Of a stretch of 64,000 nt of DNA, positions 17,518 through 26,650 are shown piece by piece. The position numbers were made by a program, and so were the translations under genes. The number at the start of each line of letters is the position of its first letter. Positions within the stretch are counted from its first letter, which is position 1. A model generated the notes under the pieces. That model was given only the letters and a program-made list of their open reading frames with translations. It ran no database searches and had not been told where the DNA came from. This DNA comes from Corynebacterium deserti GIMN1.010 (GTDB lineage Bacteria > Actinomycetota > Actinomycetes > Mycobacteriales > Mycobacteriaceae): assembly GCF_001277995.1 (NCBI RefSeq), contig NZ_CP009220.1:744001-808000 (forward strand), given 5' to 3'.

Positions 17518-18408
17518 GTGAGTATTTCAAAACCCCCGATTGCAGTAGTTACGGTGACCTACTCGCCAGGAGAATACCTGGCGAAATTCCTGGACTCCCT
17601 CGATTCTGCGAGCGTGCGGGACACCATCGTTATCATGGCCGACAACGGATCGGTTGATGGTGTGCCAGAAGCAGCCGCTGAGGCGCGCGACAACGTTGAG
17701 TTCCTGCCTACCGGTGGAAACCTGGGGTACGGCACGGCGATTAATATTGCGGCACGAGCGTTGCGGGAGCGTCGAGAAGCAGGCGAGATCGATGGAGAAT
17801 TTTTCCTGGTCTCCAACCCGGATGTGGTGTTTGATTCCGGATCCATCGATGAGTTGCTGTCATGTGCAGATCGTCACCCTCAGGCAGGCTCGATCGGTCC
17901 CCTGATCAGGGAAGCAGATGGATCGGCGTATCCGTCGGCTCGAGCAGTCCCCACATTGGCCAACGGAATAGGTCACGCACTGCTTGGATCCGTGTGGAAA
18001 TCCAACCCATGGTCAGCGGCGTACCGCGACGAAAACGACATGTCCCGCGAACGATCTGCAGGCTGGCTGTCCGGATCCTGCCTCCTGATCAGGTGGGATG
18101 CCTTCGACCACATCGGTGGCTTCGACGAGCGCTACTTCATGTACATGGAAGACGTGGACTTAGGCGATCGACTAGCACGTGCGGGATATGAAAACATCTT
18201 CTGCCCAACCGCGCAGATCACCCATGCCAAAGGACACGTCGCTGGCAAAAATCCAGAACACATGCTGCCCGCACATCACGAAAGTGCCTATCGATTCCAA
18301 GCCGATCGACTTTCCGCACCGTGGCAAGCACCCATTCGCCTTGCTCTGCGCATGGGTCTGAAAGCTCGCGCCGGGGTTGCCGTTGGAATTTCGAAGATCC
18401 GCCGATAG
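17518..18408 (+). CDS. wbbL: Rhamnosyltransferase WbbL (cell-wall linker unit)
   Basis: A GT2-family glycosyltransferase, 296 aa. The N-terminus IAVVTVTYSPGEYLAKFLDS and the motif LVSNPDVVF (the DxD position) bind the nucleotide sugar, while GWLSGSCLLIRWDAFDHIGG and FDERYFMYMEDVDLGDRL are the acceptor and catalytic ED blocks. By family it adds rhamnose to GlcNAc-pyrophosphoryl-decaprenol, making the link between peptidoglycan and arabinogalactan. I prefer GTG 17518: a TAAGCT -10-like box at 17503-17508 would give a leaderless message. A TTG two codons earlier is possible. Translation past the TAG would continue in frame into a hydrophobic stretch. Confidence 0.88.
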   Translation: MSISKPPIAVVTVTYSPGEYLAKFLDSLDSASVRDTIVIMADNGSVDGVPEAAAEARDNVEFLPTGGNLGYGTAINIAARALRERREAGEIDGEFFLVSNPDVVFDSGSIDELLSCADRHPQAGSIGPLIREADGSAYPSARAVPTLANGIGHALLGSVWKSNPWSAAYRDENDMSRERSAGWLSGSCLLIRWDAFDHIGGFDERYFMYMEDVDLGDRLARAGYENIFCPTAQITHAKGHVAGKNPEHMLPAHHESAYRFQADRLSAPWQAPIRLALRMGLKARAGVAVGISKIRR

Positions 18409-18540
18409 GGGACTGTCGCAGTTGGCGTCGTAGCTGGTGCTGCAGCTGGTGTCCAGCTAATTGCTAGGGGATTGGTGGCTGCCTCATTGCCTTATCGCCA
18501 GCAGCAAGACCCCGCCAATGTAAAATAGCGAATAATTACT

Positions 18541-18563
18541 GCGTGCCTGACATTACGGCACGC
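18541..18563 (+). terminator. Weak terminator-like hairpin between wbbL and manC
   Basis: GCGTGCC pairs with GGCACGC over a 9-base loop, followed by a TTGCTGC stretch rather than a T-run. It lies 61 bp before manC, so it may instead be a leader hairpin of manC. Confidence 0.4.
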
Positions 18564-18623
18564 TTGCTGCATGTTTGCCTTCCTTGCAGCTGATCGTGCC
18601 CAATTCGAGTGGAATAGGAACAC

Positions 18624-19712
18624 ATGACTTCTTCTGACAACAGCACCAACGTGGATGCTGTCATCCTCGTCGGTGGCAAAGGAACCCGTCTTCGTCCCCT
18701 GACCGTCAACACCCCAAAGCCCATGCTCCCCACCGCGGGACATCCATTCTTGAAGCACTTATTGGCACGCATCAAAGCAGCGGGCATCACCCATGTCGTA
18801 TTGGGTACCTCCTTTAAGGCGGAGGTTTTTGAAGAATACTTCGGCGACGGCTCCTCTATGGGTCTTGAAATCGAGTACGTAGTGGAAACCCAACCCCTGG
18901 GCACCGGCGGCGGCATCCGCAATGTCTACGACAAGCTTCGCTACGACACCGCAGTCGTCTTCAACGGTGACGTCCTTTCCGGCGCAGACCTCAACGCCAT
19001 CCTGGACACCCACCGCAAGAAAGAAGCCGACCTGACCATGCATCTCGTGCGCGTGGCCAACCCTCGCGCCTTCGGCTGCGTGCCCACCGACGACGACGGC
19101 CGCGTCTCCGCCTTCCTGGAGAAGACTGAAGATCCACCAACCGACCAAATCAACGCTGGCTGCTACGTCTTCAACAAAAAACTCATCGAGCAAATCCCCG
19201 CCGACCGTGTCGTCTCCGTCGAGCGCGAAACCTTCCCACAGCTCCTCGAAGAAGGCAAGCGCGTCTTCGGCCACGTCGACACCTCTTATTGGCGCGACAT
19301 GGGAACCCCCGACGACTTCGTCCGCGGCTCCGCCGACCTGGTACGTGGCATCGCATATTCACCGTTGCTTGAGGGTAAAACCGGAGAATCGTTTGTCGAC
19401 GCCTCCGCTGGCGTCCGCGACGGCGTTCTACTTCTCGGTGGAACCGTCGTAGGTCGTGGCACCGACATCGGTGCCGGATGCCGCATCGACAACACCGTCA
19501 TCTTCGACGGCGTGACCATTGAACCAGGTGCGGTCATAGAAAATTCCATCATTTCCTCCGGTGCTCGCATCGGTGCCAACACTCACATCACAGGGTGCGT
19601 CATCGGCGAAGGTGCCCAAGTCGGCGCCCGCTGCGAACTCAACCCCGGCATGCGCGTGTTCCCAGGTGTTGTCATCCCCGACAGTGGAGTACGCTTTTCC
19701 TCTGATCAGTAG
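18624..19712 (+). CDS. manC: Mannose-1-phosphate guanylyltransferase (GDP-mannose pyrophosphorylase)
   Basis: A 362-aa sugar nucleotidyltransferase. The catalytic signature GGKGTRLRPLTVNTPKPMLP is at residues 16-35, with VVFNGDVLSG as the metal-binding Asp block. From about residue 260 a left-handed beta-helix of hexapeptide repeats follows (GAGCRIDNTVIFDGVTIEPG). In Corynebacteriales the gene at this place makes GDP-mannose for lipomannan, PIMs and glycoprotein mannosylation. The manB and manA genes downstream complete the route from fructose-6-phosphate. An rmlA-like dTDP-glucose pyrophosphorylase annotation is an older alternative. GGAACACATG gives a modest ribosome-binding site. Confidence 0.85.
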   Translation: MTSSDNSTNVDAVILVGGKGTRLRPLTVNTPKPMLPTAGHPFLKHLLARIKAAGITHVVLGTSFKAEVFEEYFGDGSSMGLEIEYVVETQPLGTGGGIRNVYDKLRYDTAVVFNGDVLSGADLNAILDTHRKKEADLTMHLVRVANPRAFGCVPTDDDGRVSAFLEKTEDPPTDQINAGCYVFNKKLIEQIPADRVVSVERETFPQLLEEGKRVFGHVDTSYWRDMGTPDDFVRGSADLVRGIAYSPLLEGKTGESFVDASAGVRDGVLLLGGTVVGRGTDIGAGCRIDNTVIFDGVTIEPGAVIENSIISSGARIGANTHITGCVIGEGAQVGARCELNPGMRVFPGVVIPDSGVRFSSDQ

Positions 19713-20089
19713 GGTTTTTCTGGGGTAGAAAAAGTGTTAAATTAGCGGAACATAAACTTCCGCTAATACATTTCGATTGTGGCGGGAAACATTAGTATCA
19801 TTCTTGCGACAGATGCATATAGTGGTGGCGTGGTTGCTTGAATCATTTTCACTACAATATGTAGTACCCCCGCAAATTACCCCCAGGGCACGATTTCTGT
19901 GACTAATGTGAATAGTGTGAATTAACCGGCCTAAGTTTTGCCGATTTTTTCCCGAACGGTTGACGTTGATATCAGGCACGTGTGTAATCACTTGTGGGTA
20001 AGAAAAAACTTAGAAACCCTGCTCGGGAGCAAAATTATTCCCGATGGGAACAGACTTATAACAGCTTTGAAAGTGAAAGGGGGCGAGCG
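19713..20089. other. Long upstream region of whcD
   Basis: 377 bases without a supported gene. It is A+T-rich, with many candidate -10 boxes and repeated TGTGA-like half sites (TGTGACTAATGTGAATAGTG near 19898-19917). Such half sites resemble parts of the cAMP-receptor (GlxR) consensus but do not form a full palindrome. A long leader with several promoters is usual for whiB-type genes. Confidence 0.4.
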
Positions 20090-20404
20090 ATGGAAGATTC
20101 AGCAGGGGAGACGACTGCGAAGGTAAATGGAGGCCAAACTCGCACCGCACTGGAAATGACTTTGGATAATCTGTTCGGCGCAGTCGAGCAAGAATGGCAG
20201 GAGCAGGCACTCTGTGCGCAAACTGACCCAGAGGCCTTCTTCCCGGAAAAGGGTGGCTCCACCCGCGAAGCAAAGCGGATCTGTCAAGCATGTCCAGTTC
20301 AGGATGAGTGCCTCGAGTTCGCTCTCGAACACGATGAACGCTTTGGCATTTGGGGTGGATTGTCCGAGCGTGAGCGCCGTCGCCTAAAGCGAGATATTTC
20401 TTAA
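20090..20404 (+). CDS. whcD: WhiB-family Fe-S transcriptional regulator WhcD (WhiB2-like)
   Basis: A 104-aa WhiB protein. Four cysteines hold a [4Fe-4S] cluster in ALCAQTDPEAFFPE, then ICQACPVQDECLEF (the CxxC-x5-C core). The turn FGIWGGLSERERRRLKRD supplies the DNA- or sigma-contacting basic end. I chose ATG 20090 because AAAGGGGG is 6-7 bases upstream; the open frame extends to 19994 but that part lacks WhiB similarity. By orthology with WhiB2 it should act in cell division and septation control. It is flanked by mannose-metabolism genes and followed by a strong terminator. Confidence 0.92.
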   Translation: MEDSAGETTAKVNGGQTRTALEMTLDNLFGAVEQEWQEQALCAQTDPEAFFPEKGGSTREAKRICQACPVQDECLEFALEHDERFGIWGGLSERERRRLKRDIS

Positions 20405-20432
20405 GATTCCCCTTAAGGTGCCAGTCAATTTA

Positions 20433-20464
20433 AGCGAATCCTCAGGTTTTGAGGGTTCGCTTTT
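20433..20464 (+). terminator. Intrinsic terminator of whcD
   Basis: AGCGAATCCTCA pairs with TGAGGGTTCGCT (one mismatch) around a GGTTT loop, followed by TTTT. It lies 29 bases after the whcD stop. Confidence 0.88.
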
Positions 20465-20905
20465 GCTATTCCTCCTATCGGCGCTGTGCGCCATTCTAAG
20501 GACCTAGATTTCTCGGATGCCCCTAGTCTCTATGGCCCTTCCAAAACCGCTTAGAAGGCAATCTGAGAGGGCAGTTTTCCGGTGGCTTATTAGATTGGAT
20601 TGATGTTTTTGCGGGGAGCTTGGGCGGGTTTTCGTTCTGACACCGCACGGACCCTTATGTATGGCAATGTGCGGTGTGGATCTCGACTTAAAAAAATTTT
20701 GACTGCACGAATTCACCGCACGGCACCTCATATAGTGGTAGATGTGGTGCTATTCGAGAGTGTATTCGAGTTAGCCGCCCGTGACGCAGCTTCCCCTAGT
20801 TGAAACACCGCAAGACACCTCCCTACGGCCGATTTGCGGTGCCAGAATCAAATCCACCCTCCGGCTCCCCCGATAAGACCTGCGCAAGTTCCAAACCTAG
20901 AAGCC
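20465..20905. other. Gene-free interval between whcD and the zincin-like gene
   Basis: About 440 bases without a supported gene. It contains an 8-bp inverted repeat CACCGCAA / TTGCGGTG near 20805-20842 and several further CACCGCA or TGCGGTG copies (about 20642, 20672 and 20711). A TATAGT box near 20730 is followed by a 19-codon open frame starting GTGCTATTCGAG. These might be remains of a decayed gene or a small RNA locus; nothing can be assigned. Confidence 0.4.
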
Positions 20906-21364
20906 CTAGAAATCTTGGAACGACGGGTCGATGTCTCGAGGATCGATATTGAGGTAGTTCGCCACCAAAGAAGTCAACACATTGGTCAGAATTTCGTGGC
21001 GTTCCGTCGCATTGGTGACTCGTTGCTCAATGGGCATGCGGAAAATCACAATGCGCGCGCGAGTTGGATTTCCCTTTGTGTCGATGGCCGGCGGGATGAC
21101 TCTTCCCAAGGGGACGGGGCCGTCGGCGGTGATCTCATCGGGAAGGATCGACATGTCGGCGCTGAGTCGCATGCGGGGGATGGTATCAACGGCGATGTCG
21201 AGGTTGGCCAGTTCGCGTTGATACATTCCATAAAGTGGTGCGTATGCCTCGAGGACTGCGCGGTCGAAGGCCTTTCGGCGGGAGGCGTAGCGGGGCACAC
21301 TCGTGGGCATGAGGGGGCCTCGGAGGCCGCGTCCGTGCCGATTGCGGAATGATCTCGTGTGCAT
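20906..21364 (-). CDS. Zincin-like metallopeptidase-family protein with degenerate active site
   Basis: A 152-aa protein of the actinobacterial 'metallopeptidase family' (zincin-like type 1). The conserved N-terminal part RRKAFDRAVLEAYAPL and the middle VTADGPVPLGRVIPPAID-like strand fit. Where active members carry HExxHxxGxxD, this protein reads RHEILTNVLTSLVANYLNID, so the second His and the Gly are missing. It should not bind zinc in the usual way. I chose ATG 21364 (MHTRSFRNRHGRG); the upstream extension lacks homology. It is divergent from the DUF3499 gene, with which it is usually paired near manB in this order. Confidence 0.7.
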   Translation of the reverse strand: MHTRSFRNRHGRGLRGPLMPTSVPRYASRRKAFDRAVLEAYAPLYGMYQRELANLDIAVDTIPRMRLSADMSILPDEITADGPVPLGRVIPPAIDTKGNPTRARIVIFRMPIEQRVTNATERHEILTNVLTSLVANYLNIDPRDIDPSFQDF

Positions 21365-21458
21365 GAAAAGAAATTCTAGGTATCTTGAGCTGCAAAAAGG
21401 GGTCGGCACGCCGAGTTTGACTGTCAAAACCTCAACCAAAGGTCTAAACTTTGGCTTC

Positions 21459-21875
21459 GTGAGTCAGTTTCGTCGTTGTTCCCGCCCCGGTTGTGGCAAG
21501 CCCGCCGTTGCAACCCTCACCTATGCATACTCGGATTCGACTGCAGTGGTGGGCCCGTTAGCTCCTGCTGCAGAACCCCATAGTTGGGATCTGTGTGAGC
21601 ATCATGCGGAGCGTATTACCGCGCCCCTTGGATGGGAGATGTTGCGAGTCAACGACATCACCATTGACGATGATGAAGATCTCACTGCATTAGCGCAGGC
21701 TGTGCGTGAGGCTGGTCGAACTGTCAGTGGCTTGGTTCCGGAAGATGAAGTGGGGGCGAATCACCCGGTGAATCGCAGTGCTCGCATCGCGGAACGCAAA
21801 GTTCATCGCAAGGGCCACCTGTATGTGGTCCCAGACAGTGAAGACGGCAAAGACATAGCTTCTTCAGAGGATTAG
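21459..21875 (+). CDS. DUF3499 family protein
   Basis: A 138-aa actinobacterial protein. The N-terminus FRRCSRPGCGKPAVATLTYAY has a CxxxxC pair, and LCEHHAERITAPLGWEMLRV follows with Cys-His-His, together resembling a small zinc-binding treble-clef. I chose GTG 21459 since the family begins immediately before RRCSRPGC. TAAACT (21445-21450) lies 8 bases upstream, which predicts a leaderless message. The function is unknown. It lies just ahead of manB, as in mycobacteria. Confidence 0.82.
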   Translation: MSQFRRCSRPGCGKPAVATLTYAYSDSTAVVGPLAPAAEPHSWDLCEHHAERITAPLGWEMLRVNDITIDDDEDLTALAQAVREAGRTVSGLVPEDEVGANHPVNRSARIAERKVHRKGHLYVVPDSEDGKDIASSED

Positions 21876-21982
21876 CTATTCGGGAGTCGCAGACTTCAGG
21901 GGTAAGATGACACTAATTGTTCTGTCATCCACCATCCTTGCACACGTTAGCAAGGCTAAAGCAAGGTTAATTGCGAGGTTTT

Positions 21983-23359
21983 ATGCGTACCCGTGAATCT
22001 GTCACAGCTGTGATTAAGGCTTATGACGTCCGTGGCGTCGTCGGCGTCGATATTGATGCTGAGTTCATTTCTGAGACAGGCGCTGCTTTCGCTCGCTTGA
22101 TGCGCAGTGAGGGTGAAACCACTGTGGCGATTGGCCACGATATGCGTGAGACGTCTCCTGAGTTGTCCCGAGCATTTGCTCAAGGTGTCACTTCCCAGGG
22201 GTTGAATGTCATCCATTTGGGTCTCACGTCTACTGATGAGCTGTACTTTGCGTCTGGAACGTTGAAGTGCGCGGGTGCGATGTTTACTGCGTCGCACAAT
22301 CCAGCTGAGTACAACGGCATCAAGTTGTGCCGTGCGGGTGCTCGTCCCGTTGGTCAGGATTCGGGGCTGGCTACCATCATCGATGATCTGGTGGACGGCA
22401 TCCCTGCTTTTGATGGGGAAGAAGGCACTGTCACTGAGCAGGATTTGCTCGGCGCGTATGCGCAGTACCTCAATGAGCTTGTTGATCTTAAAGGAATCCG
22501 TCCTCTCAAGGTGGCTGTCGACGCCGCCAACGGCATGGGCGGATTCACCGTTCCAGAGGTCTTCAAGGGTCTGCCACTTGATGTTGCACCGCTGTACTTT
22601 GAGCTGGACGGCACGTTCCCCAACCACGAGGCCAATCCTTTGGAGCCATCCAACTTGGTGGATCTGCAAAAGTTCACGGTAGAAACCGGATCTGACATTG
22701 GTCTGGCGTTCGATGGCGATGCCGATCGCTGCTTCGTTGTCGATGAACTCGGCCAGCCGGTCAGCCCATCGGCGATTTGTGCGATCGTCGCGGAGCGTTA
22801 CCTAGAGAAGCTTCCCGGTTCCACGATCATCCACAATTTGATTACCTCGAAGGCTGTGCCTGAGGTGATCGCTGAAAACGGTGGCACGGCGGTGCGTACT
22901 CGCGTGGGTCACTCCTTTATTAAGGCAAAGATGGCGGAGACTGGTGCGGCGTTTGGTGGCGAGCATTCAGCGCACTATTACTTCACTGAGTTCTTCAATG
23001 CCGATTCCGGAATCTTAGCTGCGATGCACGTTCTCGCAGCACTGGGATCTCAGGGCAAGCCGCTGAGTGAGATGATGGCTCAGTACAATCGATACGTCGC
23101 ATCAGGCGAACTCAACTCACGTTTGGCAAATGCGGAAGCTCAGCAGGAGCGCACGCAGGCGGTGCTGGATGCGTTTGCGGATCGTATCCAGTCTGTCGAT
23201 CACTTGGATGGCGTCACCGTGGAGCTTGAGGGCACCGATGCGTGGTTCAATGTCCGCGCATCCAACACAGAGCCACTGCTTCGCCTCAATGTTGAGGCTG
23301 CAACGAAGGAAGAAGTCGACGCGTTAGTTGAAGAGATCCTGGGAATCATTCGCGCGTAG
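21983..23359 (+). CDS. manB: Phosphomannomutase/phosphoglucomutase ManB (PmmA)
   Basis: A 458-aa alpha-D-phosphohexomutase. The phosphoserine loop is FTASHNPAEYNGIKL near residue 97, the Mg2+ loop is FDGDADRCFVVDE, the sugar loop is FGGEHSAHYYF, and the C-terminal phosphate-binding domain carries RASNTEPLLRLNVEA. It interconverts mannose-6-phosphate and mannose-1-phosphate, between ManA and ManC. I prefer ATG 21983 (GAGG 5-8 bases before) to the TTG four codons upstream. It is followed by the TobH-like gene and manA in one direction, a probable operon. Confidence 0.92.
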   Translation: MRTRESVTAVIKAYDVRGVVGVDIDAEFISETGAAFARLMRSEGETTVAIGHDMRETSPELSRAFAQGVTSQGLNVIHLGLTSTDELYFASGTLKCAGAMFTASHNPAEYNGIKLCRAGARPVGQDSGLATIIDDLVDGIPAFDGEEGTVTEQDLLGAYAQYLNELVDLKGIRPLKVAVDAANGMGGFTVPEVFKGLPLDVAPLYFELDGTFPNHEANPLEPSNLVDLQKFTVETGSDIGLAFDGDADRCFVVDELGQPVSPSAICAIVAERYLEKLPGSTIIHNLITSKAVPEVIAENGGTAVRTRVGHSFIKAKMAETGAAFGGEHSAHYYFTEFFNADSGILAAMHVLAALGSQGKPLSEMMAQYNRYVASGELNSRLANAEAQQERTQAVLDAFADRIQSVDHLDGVTVELEGTDAWFNVRASNTEPLLRLNVEAATKEEVDALVEEILGIIRA

Positions 23360-23432
23360 GATCAATTTTCGGCAGCCACGGCGGGTTTTCCATATCCTTG
23401 GAGTCAAGCTTTAAGGAAAGGACACATCCGAC

Positions 23433-24440
23433 GTGGCTGATGAGGATAACACCTTTTACGACGGGTCTGCCTATGATCCAGAAACCGTCAAATTTTTCGA
23501 CGTCGCCCAGGAAGGCGCGCAGGTTCGGCTCATCGGCAACCTGGTTGCGCAGGGCGCGTTTCGGGCGTTTGAGGGGTTGCGTCCCCGGAGTGTTGTGGTG
23601 CTCTCCCAAGGTGTGATTAATCACAACGCTGCGCGTCTTGTTGAGACGCTGCATTCGCCGATGCGCCAACCGCTCGTCATCACGTCCACGTTGCCGCAAT
23701 ACATTGGTGCGCTCGATGTGCTGGTGGTTATCACCGATAACGGCGCCGACGACGCCGCCCTCAAGGCACTCATCACGGCGGCGCAGCGAGGCGTGGCAAC
23801 GATGTTGGTGGGCCCGGGTTCAGGACCGCTTATCGACGAGTCCCCACACGACACCTTCGTCCTACCTATCTTGCCGACCGCGACGGGCTTGTCGCCGGCC
23901 CGCATTGTGGCGTCGATAAGCACGCTTTTAGATCTTTTTGAAGTGGACCAACAGATTATCGCAGATCGTTTGGACCACGTGGCCGACCGTATCGATGAGG
24001 AAGCCGAAACGCTGTCGCCGGAGCGCGATGAGCTGGTCAATCCTGGTCGCAAACTACGTGCCTTCGCCGAAAATGCTCGCATCGTTCACACTGGGCGCAG
24101 CGATGTGGGGCTTGCGATCGCACATGTCATCGCGTCGCTGTGGACCCGCCGAGGACTGGTATCCACATCGCTCGACTACGCCGAATTATACGAATCGCTG
24201 CCGGAACTTCGTGGACCCGAACCGGCTGTCGACAGCATTTTCCACGACCCATTCCTAGATGACACCCCAATGGTGGTACCGTTTAAGGCTGTTGTCTGGG
24301 CCGAAGAGGACCCCGGAATCCCCGATGCCATGGCGCAAAGCTGCGACGGACCAAGCAAAGGGGCGCTGACACAAGCACTGCGATTGCTAGTGCGCGGCCA
24401 GTCAGCCACGATCTATTCCATAAAAGAAAAGGACTTGTAA
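23433..24440 (+). CDS. TobH-like SIS-type sugar-phosphate protein between manB and manA
   Basis: A 335-aa protein found between manB and manA in Actinobacteria (Rv3256c-like, often called TobH). Two Rossmann-like repeats appear: SVVVLSQGVINHNAARLVET with LDVLVVITDNGADDAALKAL, and a second half starting at ENARIVHTGRSDVGLAIAHV. This is the layout of phosphoglucose/phosphomannose-isomerase-like SIS proteins, but the usual catalytic His and Glu are not apparent. The GTG start follows GGAAAGGA. Its stop abuts the manA start (no gap), so it is likely translated with it. Function unknown, plausibly regulatory or an isomerase helper. Confidence 0.75.
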   Translation: MADEDNTFYDGSAYDPETVKFFDVAQEGAQVRLIGNLVAQGAFRAFEGLRPRSVVVLSQGVINHNAARLVETLHSPMRQPLVITSTLPQYIGALDVLVVITDNGADDAALKALITAAQRGVATMLVGPGSGPLIDESPHDTFVLPILPTATGLSPARIVASISTLLDLFEVDQQIIADRLDHVADRIDEEAETLSPERDELVNPGRKLRAFAENARIVHTGRSDVGLAIAHVIASLWTRRGLVSTSLDYAELYESLPELRGPEPAVDSIFHDPFLDDTPMVVPFKAVVWAEEDPGIPDAMAQSCDGPSKGALTQALRLLVRGQSATIYSIKEKDL

Positions 24441-25634
24441 ATGGAGCTATTGGAAGGCACACTGCGCGCCTACCCGTGGGGCTCACGAACGCTCATCGCA
24501 GACCTCAAAGGTGAACCCCCAGCCTCACGTCCTGAAGCCGAAATCTGGTTTGGCGCGCACCCCGGCTCGCCATCCACTGTCAACGGGCTCCCACTCACCG
24601 ACGTCATCGCCGCCAACCCACGGGCAGCACTCGGTGACCGTGTTGCTGACACCTTTGACAACGAGCTTCCCTTCCTTTTGAAGATCCTCGCCGCCGGCGC
24701 ACCCCTATCCCTGCAAGCCCATCCCTCCTTGGAACAAGCCAAAGAAGGATTCGCACGCGAGAACGCCGCAGGCATCAACATTGATGCAACGAATCGCAAC
24801 TATCGCGACGCCAACCACAAACCAGAACTCATCGTTGCACTCAGCGAATTCATCGCCATGGCTGGCTTCCGTCCGCTGGCCCGCACACTAGAGATCTTCG
24901 ACGTGCTCGAATGCGAACCACTTGATCACTACCGCAGCATGCTCACCGTCGATCACGAAGAAGAATCCCTTCGAGCCCTCTTCACCACCTGGATCACCAT
25001 CCCCGTGGCCAAGCGCCATGAACTCATCGACGCGCTTATTGGTGCCATCCACACCTACCTTGAGTCAAACGATCCGAACCCCGAGATCACCTTCGTTCTT
25101 ACTCACATCCTGGAACTCAACGAGCAATACCCCGGCGATGTCGGCATCCTCGGCGCACTACTGCTGAACTTCTACAAGCTTGAACCCGGCGAAGGACTCT
25201 ACCTCGATGCCGCGAATCTCCACGCCTACATCAGCGGCCTCGGCGTAGAAATCATGGCTAACTCCGACAATGTGCTCCGCGGAGGACTGACCTCCAAGTA
25301 CGTCGATGTGCCAGAGTTGGTTCGAGTTCTCGATTTCACACCATTGCCGAATGCTCGAGTCGACGCATCCGTCGACTCAACACCAGACGCGTCGGTTACG
25401 CATTATCCGGTGCCGATCGATGAGTTCACCCTCGATCGCATCAACGTCACGGGAACTCCTACTGTCGCTCACGATGGCCCGATGATTGTGTTGTGTACTT
25501 CCGGAACGGCGCAGCTAACGTGTGGGGAGAAGACTCTCGATATCTCTGCTGGCCATGCCGTGTGGGTTGCGTCGGAAGATCCTGACGTGACGGTTTCCGG
25601 CGATGGGGCAGAGGTGTTTGTGGCTAGGGTTTAA
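24441..25634 (+). CDS. manA: Mannose-6-phosphate isomerase ManA
   Basis: A 397-aa type I phosphomannose isomerase. The zinc-site block is PLSLQAHPSLEQAKEGF near residue 92, preceded by the entry strand YPWGSRTLIADLKG. The second conserved block is YLDAANLHAYISGLGVEIMA, then NVLRGGLTSKYVDVPEL, which carries the catalytic Arg. It converts fructose-6-phosphate to mannose-6-phosphate at the head of the mannose pathway. It ends 70 bp before the insertion sequence; its original 3' terminator was split by that insertion. One dispersed motif copy (25651-25662) lies just after the stop. Confidence 0.95.
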   Translation: MELLEGTLRAYPWGSRTLIADLKGEPPASRPEAEIWFGAHPGSPSTVNGLPLTDVIAANPRAALGDRVADTFDNELPFLLKILAAGAPLSLQAHPSLEQAKEGFARENAAGINIDATNRNYRDANHKPELIVALSEFIAMAGFRPLARTLEIFDVLECEPLDHYRSMLTVDHEEESLRALFTTWITIPVAKRHELIDALIGAIHTYLESNDPNPEITFVLTHILELNEQYPGDVGILGALLLNFYKLEPGEGLYLDAANLHAYISGLGVEIMANSDNVLRGGLTSKYVDVPELVRVLDFTPLPNARVDASVDSTPDASVTHYPVPIDEFTLDRINVTGTPTVAHDGPMIVLCTSGTAQLTCGEKTLDISAGHAVWVASEDPDVTVSGDGAEVFVARV

Positions 25635-25738
25635 AAGAGAGTTTAGGGGAGCGTCGATAAGCAAAAGACGTCCCTACAACTTAAAAAGTGCCACCTGCAA
25701 TGGGTGAACTGCGCCCCGTTTTCCGGACTGGGTTAATT

Positions 25739-26551
25739 CTAAATGGTGTGGGTCTTTGCAAGGGTCTGGTTCCGATAGTGCATCGGGGCCAGACCCTTGA
25801 ATTGTTCCTGTAGTCGGGTCGTGTTGTACCACAGGATGTAATCATCAATAGCTTGGCAGAACTCGTCGACGCTGCTGAAGGAAACACCGTGGTACATCTC
25901 AGATTTCAAGTGACCGAAGAAATTCTCCATCACTGAGTTGTCATAGCAATTTCCTTTCCGCGACATTGACTGCACGCCACCAATGTTTGTAATCAGGTTG
26001 CGCCAGCTGGTGTGCTGGTACTGGAAGCCTTGGTCGGTGTGCACAATGAGTCCTTCAGCCGGGCTGAACAGGGCAATGGCATCGGATAACGATCTTGATG
26101 TGAACTTGGTATTCGGTGATGTAGACAGCGTATGAGCCAAGATTGTTCGGTCACATAGATCCATAATCGGCGACAAGTAGACCTTGGTGCCTGCGACTCG
26201 GAACTCGGTGACGTCGCTAACCCACGCTTTATTCGGTGCACTTTGCTCGAAGTTGCGGTCAAGCACGTTATCGGCAATGTGGCTAATAGCTCCGCGGTAG
26301 GAGTTGTACTTCTTACGCCTGATTTTCGATACTAATCCCAGCTGTCGCATCAGTTTGCGGACCAATTTCTTATTGACGATCTCATTGTCGTTGCGTAAAG
26401 CACGCCATACACGGCGGTAACCATACGTGGCGTTGGAGTTGTTAAAGATCTTCGTTATCAGTTCCTTCAGATGGGCATATTTGTCCGGTTCATTAAGACG
26501 ACGCTGATGCTCGAAGAAGGTCGATCTGGACAGGCCAGATACGGTGATCAA
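25739..26551 (-). CDS. IS3-family transposase OrfB (DDE catalytic part)
   Basis: An rve-type integrase core, 270 aa from the first ATG. The DDE residues are in WVSDVTEF (first Asp), LIVHTDQGFQY (second Asp) and YDNSVMENFFGHLKSEMY (Glu). The HTH_21 region TYGYRRVWRALR precedes them. In this family OrfB is made as an OrfAB fusion by a -1 shift at an A-run. Here the frame is open upstream to an A7 run at 26632-26638, where it reads KKIAGLQGSATRLKVEAII. The catalytic domain looks intact, but its link to OrfA seems damaged. Confidence 0.9.
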   Translation of the reverse strand: MITVSGLSRSTFFEHQRRLNEPDKYAHLKELITKIFNNSNATYGYRRVWRALRNDNEIVNKKLVRKLMRQLGLVSKIRRKKYNSYRGAISHIADNVLDRNFEQSAPNKAWVSDVTEFRVAGTKVYLSPIMDLCDRTILAHTLSTSPNTKFTSRSLSDAIALFSPAEGLIVHTDQGFQYQHTSWRNLITNIGGVQSMSRKGNCYDNSVMENFFGHLKSEMYHGVSFSSVDEFCQAIDDYILWYNTTRLQEQFKGLAPMHYRNQTLAKTHTI

Positions 26552-26650
26552 GTCATCGAGGCGGTGGTCAGACTTAAGGGTGATGATGGCTTCGACTTTT
26601 AGCCTCGTCGCTGATCCCTGAAGTCCCGCAATTTTTTTAGGTACGCCAAT

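Noticed and set aside
19890..19925. GlxR (cAMP receptor) binding site upstream of whcD
   Set aside because: Only TGTGA half sites are present; the second half of the palindrome is missing, so it is not listed as a site.
20600..20803. Small protein gene between whcD and the zincin-like gene
   Set aside because: No family features or ribosome-binding site; kept only as part of the described gene-free interval.
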